Positions 58,752-64,000 of a DNA stretch of 64,000 nucleotides are shown piece after piece. Source of the stretch: Phragmites australis (lineage: Eukaryota > Streptophyta > Magnoliopsida > Poales > Poaceae). The notes beneath the pieces are model-generated. The model saw nothing but the letters and a program-made list of their open reading frames with translations, did not search any database and had not been told where the DNA came from. Made by a program: the position numbers and the translations under genes. The stretch spans positions 3,045,501 through 3,109,500 of the forward strand of contig NC_084942.1 in assembly GCF_958298935.1 (NCBI RefSeq), in the 5' to 3' direction. Position 1 is the stretch's first letter. Each line of letters begins with the position of its first letter.

Positions 58752-61700
58752 TCAATAGCTGTCTTCATCTGTCTCAGGCCTTCGGAGGTAATACCGCACA
58801 GAATTGATCAGCACCTACACAAAAACAAGTTAAAGAATGCCAAGTGAACACACGTTAAAAGAAGTTAAGAGATATGAGTATGATGTTCCTTGAATGGCCA
58901 AGTATCTAGTTAAGACGTGACAATACCTGAGATAAAGAGCTGTTTAGTTTTGCGCCTCTGTAACTCACATGGAACTTGTCCTTGACAACCAAACCCTGCA
59001 CAAGATATCAGATATGAGCTCAGGGACTTTTAGTGCCCTTAGCAACTAGAAGGGCAAGGCGAACCAAACATGATCATACTTCAGTATCAATCTCAGCTGA
59101 TTCCACGTCAATGTTTGTGTCAGCGATGATCCTGATTATTTCCAGAAGTAGGCCAGGCCGATCAGCTGTCTCTATGTAAAGCATGCTGCATATGGTCAAC
59201 CAAAACCAATGAGGAAAGCAAGACGTAGCATTGTATGAACAAAAAGATATACACGGCAAGTTCAGATTCTACTTCTGTGGGAAGTGATTCTTGGAGAAGG
59301 GAAAATATGTAATATGTTGAGATGTATAAAAGTTCAAACAGAAAAACAAACTATTAAGTACGCACAAAAAAAGATTCGAATCAGCAGATTCTTATGCGAA
59401 AAAATATAGGGCAAATAGAATACTGACTCCAGAGTGATACAGATTACAGAGTAAACACAGGCTGTAGGAGCCTATGCCTATCATGTTATTGGCCTGTCTG
59501 TGATACCTAAAATTTCTGTTCTCTAACCCAATCCATTTTTTTATAACTCCGCTTGTGCGAGAAGTGATGCATAGATCTTCCTCAGTCTTACCGCAAACTG
59601 GTGCTTCATAGCCTGGACACAGCATGGCCTAAACTTAAGAGGCTCTGGCTTATGCCTTGCCATACACCAATTGCTAGTGCATCTTAGGTTACTATAGAGA
59701 TTTGGTAATTATCAAATTGTGTCGATATTAGATTTTATATTGATTTTTCGAATGTGTAGGACTGTTGCTAGGATACACCCATACAAATGGCCACATGGGC
59801 GTGCAAACAATAGGATTAGCATATATGACGTGCCACGTGCCAGCATATCATCAAACATGCAACACAACTATTATTCTATAAGTGATCATACATGCTTGAA
59901 TCATGGTAAACAAACAGTATAACATCACTAGGAGCTAGCAGGATCAAACCTTCTTTTTGGTCCATCATCTTCAACAAGCACATGTGTTGCAATATCAATA
60001 TCAACCTGCCAGTTCAAAGATCAAAGAAAGCAAATTCAGGCTGAAGGTATTGAAACAGAAAACCGATAGCATAACAACATAAATTTGAAGTCTAGCTGTT
60101 TAATATTTTCGGTGTCATAAAATCGACAATATTCACAAATTGTAATTGAAAAGATGTCTAGACCCAAAGGGTTTGCAACTGTAAAGCAACTGAAATTGCA
60201 GAATGAGAATATGCACTATACTTGCCTTCTTCTCAGGAGCTTTTATCCCAAAAAATTCACCCATTGCTAAGTTCTCACTGGATTCCTATGCACCAATTGA
60301 CATGACTACCGTGTTAGTTGCATTCGAAGAAATAATAAAAAATATGTAAAGTAATAACAAACTAGAATCACAGACAAAAGTATCTGAAACATACAGGATG
60401 GTACTGCAGAAGGTTGTTAATGATGGTTAGCCGTATCTTTTCTAACATGTCAGGGTCCTCAACCTTGCGTCCCCTAGATACAAATAAAAGGGGGAAAATA
60501 TTACAGTAGGAAATAACCCAAATAAAAATTCTTATGATTAATGACATGTGCTATAGCATTTAAATGAAATCTTGGTCCAAAAGTCCCTAGGTGGCAATCC
60601 TTTTTTTCCCATCTAAGAGGGATTTCAAGAAGGAATGTCAATACTCCTCATGATTGATGAGATGTGCCATACCATATATGGCAGGATTACATGATTATTA
60701 TCTAATATTTCAGAAAACAATAGGCTAGTGGAAAGATAGTGGAGCTGTATTTTGAGAAATGCATGTGTGCACAGGGAAAGATTATAGTGTAGGAAACTGA
60801 TCACATGGAAGCTGAATACATGCACGAGTATAAATGTATTGACATTGTGCACTTAAGCAAATCAAGGCATTTACATGAATACCCTCTTTAGTTTTCTATA
60901 TAGAGACACACAACTAGATACTGTGTAAGAAAATACAGTAAACAGAAAGTGACAAACACCCACAATCGCATGATGTGGAACTTTGTTTGTGTGACAGCTG
61001 AGTCAGTTGTCACATTTCCTTTCGTGACATCAAGGCCCAGGTCCTTGAGTGCCGACATCTGCAAACAGTGAATACCAGGACAAAATAATTTACAAATACA
61101 ACAGAAATTCAGGAATCACAAAAACATGTTTTTAGGCAGCACCAATCTAAAGGGTAAAGCATCAGATGAGTATATTAAATTTATACCGTGTCAAGTAGTG
61201 ACCCCAAGCGGTCTCCAAAACTCAGCTGCACAATGGTTGCATCACGGTCTGATTCTTGATCTATCAGGACAACTGGCACTGGGACTCCCTCATCAGATGT
61301 CTGGGAAGAGCGGTTTCCCCAGAATACACATAAAAAGCATCAATCAGCAGCACAATGAATAAATCCACAAGTAGTGTTATAATAGCAGTATATAGAAGGA
61401 ATGAAACACAATAGAAATAAAAAAAATGAATTTCCTAGATCCAAAATTGAATCAATTGAATATATCAGAATAGTAGCAGATTAGTAGTTTATATGCAAAC
61501 ATTGGGATGCAAACAGCTCTTGATGCATCAAATGTAAGCACGGTGAGACCTAATAGCGGCCTAATAGGCAAGTAAACATATGAAATCGAAACTACAAAGG
61601 CATGCTACTAGCTCCATATAAAGATCCATATGTTCCACATTCCACAAGATTGTGTAGGTATGAACAAAACAGTAATGTGAACATACCTTTGAAGAAGCTC

Positions 61701-62529
61701 CCAACACATTAACTGAGTTGATAGATTGGCAACAAATTCTAGGAAGATGGTAGCAGAAAAAAAAATGATTAGCACATATAAAATATAGGACATGATGGCT
61801 ACTGCACATTACTTATCTATTCAGTATAATCCATATAACTGAGGAATTAAGAAACCATAGTACAAGAAAGGACATTGGTGAATCTGAACATATGCACTAA
61901 GTTGAGTGTTGAACAAACATATGAATAAATGGAAATAAATTAAAATACCTGATGTTGAATAGTTGGACCTTTTTCCCCCCTATTTAACAACGCATACAAA
62001 CCCAATTTTCGCATGGTTGCTGATTACGAAACCAAAGATTTCCTCAAATTATAACACTAAATTTAAGATTTGTGAATAGTTCAGATGCCAATGAGCCAAT
62101 TCTACTGGGGAACTTAGCATATGTGCAGGTACAATTTTCTATACCAGTCCAACAAATCATCAACCAACTCCGGAAATGGTTCTACTACAAACCCAAATTG
62201 AATTAGCCGAGTCAAACCATCTTTAGTCTAAGCAACAATTCCTCTCAGTACTACGCAAGTGGGCAGGGGGCACGATGATTGAATCCACGAATCTACAAAC
62301 ACCACCCTCCGATCACGATCCTCCCAGCGATTACGCCGAGTCCCCCGACGAGACAAGCAGAGGCGCAAAAAGGATCCCGCGCAGACCAGATCGCTCACCT
62401 CCGTGCGGTCACGAGCTGAGGAGGAGGAGATGCGCGGACGCGGAGGAACCCAGGCGGCGGCCGGGAGGCCGCGGCGGCGGAAGAGGCGGAGGGGACGCAG
62501 CAGTAGCGGTGGGAGGTGGCGAGAGCCAT
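58752..62529 (-). CDS. ACR11: Plastid ACT-domain repeat protein, ACR11/ACR12 type (10 exons, about 274 aa)
   Basis: Exons read 62529-62399, 61738-61687, 61300-61187, 61058-60964, 60473-60395, 60285-60226, 60005-59950, 59185-59080, 58995-58927 and 58814-58752; phases join without a break to 274 aa. An in-frame ATG at 62538 would add three residues. Residues 1-60 are Ala/Ser/Arg-rich, like a chloroplast transit peptide. Two ACT domains follow. The first is at about 80-155 ([25 protein letters not shown]). The second is at about 197-270 ([38 protein letters not shown]), ending [10 protein letters not shown]. Arabidopsis ACR11 is about 290 aa. The family is uridylyltransferase-related only in its ACT domains; ACR11 has been linked to plastid glutamine synthetase and nitrogen/ROS balance. 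Intron 6 is GC-AG. ACR11 and ACR12 cannot be told apart by eye. Confidence 0.93.
60006..60225 (-). other. GC-AG intron (intron 6 of the ACT-domain gene)
   Basis: The donor on the minus strand is AAGAAG|GCAAGTATAG and the acceptor CTGGCAG|GTTGATATTG. Splicing here joins APEKK to VDIDIATHV with the frame kept, as expected from the family. The donor matches the strong AG|GCAAGT consensus of GC introns. No GT donor nearby gives a correct frame. Confidence 0.8.
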
Positions 62530-62600
62530 GGGTGGCATCGAGTCTCCGTCTCACTGGAGTGGAGTTGGGGAAGGCGAAACGGTGTGGTGTCGGGAGCAAA

Positions 62601-62607
62601 TTTTATA
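62601..62607 (-). promoter_or_regulatory. TATA box of the ACT-domain gene
   Basis: Minus-strand TATAAAA, 63-72 bp upstream of the two candidate ATGs (62538, 62529). This would give a short leader of about 35-45 nt. Confidence 0.55.
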
Positions 62608-62619
62608 GAAATTTGTGAA

Positions 62620-64000
62620 GAAAATATCTATATGAGATTTTATCTATACTCTGTATTCTGTAATTTAATGGTTAGATTAAAAGTAAAAAAATGAATGAAC
62701 ACGTATCGTTGAGATGGATTCTATAAAATTTAATAAAATTTATTTCTCATACTATCACATATCGATCTGCTGATCAAGCAGTGTGACGTGTAGATTATTT
62801 ATTATGTTTACGTGCCACTTGGATGCCATTATTGGATGGGATGGGCCACTTCCCTTTTGCTTAGGAATGCAATTTTCTTTATTTGGACGGCTGTTGCGCT
62901 GTACGTCATCGAGGCTTTTCGTGAATATATTATTTCTGTGAGCATCTATTGCATTTTATTTTTATTTTTTATAGAGACCGTGACCCGTTTTCTGGATGAT
63001 GACGTGGGAATGGATGGATTGATGATGATGAAGAAACCTAAATTACAATTTTGTGGACGTAGTTTACCTCTACTCGTCGGAATTAAATATAAGGTTTGTG
63101 TTTAGTATATGTCTTATACTCGTCAGAATTAAATATAAGGTTTGTGTTTAGTATATGTCTTATTAAGATAGTTTTTTTAAGTAGTAGGTGACATAAGTAA
63201 TCGATAGTAACATATTTATGATAACTTGATTCATCTCTAAATATTGTATCTCTAGTCTTTAATAAATATTGTATGAATATATACGTATAATGATATAAAT
63301 ACGGAGCATAGACAAGGGCGGTAAGGGGCCAAACCCCCTATGCTTGCATGCATGCAAATTTTGGTTATCTACTAGTGAACCTATGCCCTTAGTTTCGGAA
63401 TGTCATTGAATTTTTTCTTGGTAACAACTTTTTATTCGGAATTAGACATACTATTAATATTAGTGTTTAGTTGGTAGAATCACACACCTCATATTTTCTA
63501 GCTGAGCAGCCTATAAAAGCTAAAGAATTCTAAAAACTCACTGATCATCTATGTTTCAAATATTATAATTTTCTTTTTGGAACACAAATTTACTAAGTAT
63601 TTTTTTTCTTACCAAACTTTACCAAGTTTAAAACATTTGTCTTTAATAATCATGATTAATGTTTTATTATTTTACTTTTTATTGACCTGAGCTCTAGCTA
63701 TTTTCAATTATAGATATTTTTTAATAACTTTTATGATAGGCTCATATCAAACTACCAAAAGAAATATCAAGATGTTACATAGATAGATATCATCCATTAT
63801 ATAAAAGATCACACATTTGTTACTATGGATGAATTTGTATATAAATAAGAAAAATAATATTTTAAGCTGATCATGGAACATTGATTCATCACAAACATCT
63901 TTATTTTTTCTTCTAAAGAATAAAAATATATTAACCATTAAAAAACATATTTTTTATCAGAATTAATTCAATAGCTTCTAAAACCGATTCAAACATGTGA
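62620..64000. other. Upstream region of the ACT-domain gene and spacer
   Basis: AT-rich sequence with no assignable gene. The plus-strand frame at 62812-63105 has hydrophobic stretches but no family match and poor codon use. A 46-bp tandem duplication lies at 63071-63162. Confidence 0.45.
63071..63162 (+). repeat. 46-bp tandem duplication
   Basis: TACTCGTCGGAATTAAATAT begins at 63071 and TACTCGTCAGAATTAAATAT at 63117. Each copy continues AAGGTTTGTGTTTAGTATAT and GTCTTA. They differ at a single base, so the duplication is recent. Confidence 0.92.

Noticed and set aside
62275..62694. 139-aa plus-strand open frame near the ACT-domain gene
   Set aside because: Antisense to exon 1 and promoter of that gene, Arg/Gly-rich and without a family match.
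62812..63105. 97-aa plus-strand frame with hydrophobic segments
   Set aside because: AT-rich, no homology recognised, no promoter; chance opening is more likely.
1..64000. CRISPR arrays, bacterial operons, organellar inserts, viral genomes
   Set aside because: No spaced palindromic array with unique spacers, no bacterial gene organisation, and no plastid, mitochondrial or viral genes were seen; the reverse transcriptases belong to LINE and LTR elements.

Overview
The window looks like nuclear DNA of a grass (Poaceae). The evidence is GC-rich, GC-skewed coding exons in AT-rich spacer, several families of small grass MITEs, and LTR retrotransposon lineages that dominate grass genomes. I cannot name the species. 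I found no rRNA, CRISPR, organellar insert or complete tRNA.

Five host genes are supported. (1) 4406-5569 (+) is a single-exon GT29 sialyltransferase-like Golgi protein. (2) About 22.9-23.4 kb (+) is a LITTLE ZIPPER (ZPR) microprotein. (3) 37487-39002 (+) is a four-exon, membrane-anchored alpha/beta-hydrolase of 346 aa. (4) 43083-45227 (-) is an intronless 714-aa P-class pentatricopeptide-repeat protein. (5) 58752-62529 (-) is a ten-exon plastid tandem-ACT-domain protein of the ACR11/ACR12 type, with one GC-AG intron. They do not form a pathway or an operon; each is an ordinary independent plant gene.

Most other sequence is transposon-derived, and many elements could be bounded by exact target-site duplications (TSDs). 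The clearest nest lies between 7.4 and 20.4 kb. There an old tandem segmental duplication was entered by an L1-type LINE. The LINE was entered by a Reina-like chromovirus (11275-20017, TSD CAACA), and that by a 3.0-kb Tekay/Del-type solo LTR (14829-17842, TSD CCTCT) and a Tourist MITE (19623-19904). A second nest at 46.4-57.5 kb is a foldback element split by a Tat-like gypsy element (46493-56410), which itself carries a solo LTR (52136-53608, TSD GTCAA) containing a hairpin-forming minisatellite.

Further elements are an L1 LINE just downstream of the ZPR gene (about 23.9-28.1 kb), a probable giant Tekay-type LTR (31.2-36.1 kb), two Mutator-type elements with 9-bp TSDs (30284-30960; 57743-58307), hAT-like elements with 8-bp TSDs (6154-6385; 40073-40842), a CACTA-like relic (20.7-21.96 kb) with a tRNA-like promoter in it, five PIF/Harbinger MITEs and two abutting Stowaway MITEs.

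I see no convincing new biological system. The most useful leads are the two elements carrying GC-rich gene-like cargo, the hairpin minisatellite LTR, the foldback reconstructed across a 10-kb insertion, and the GC-AG intron and NAGNAG acceptor in host genes.
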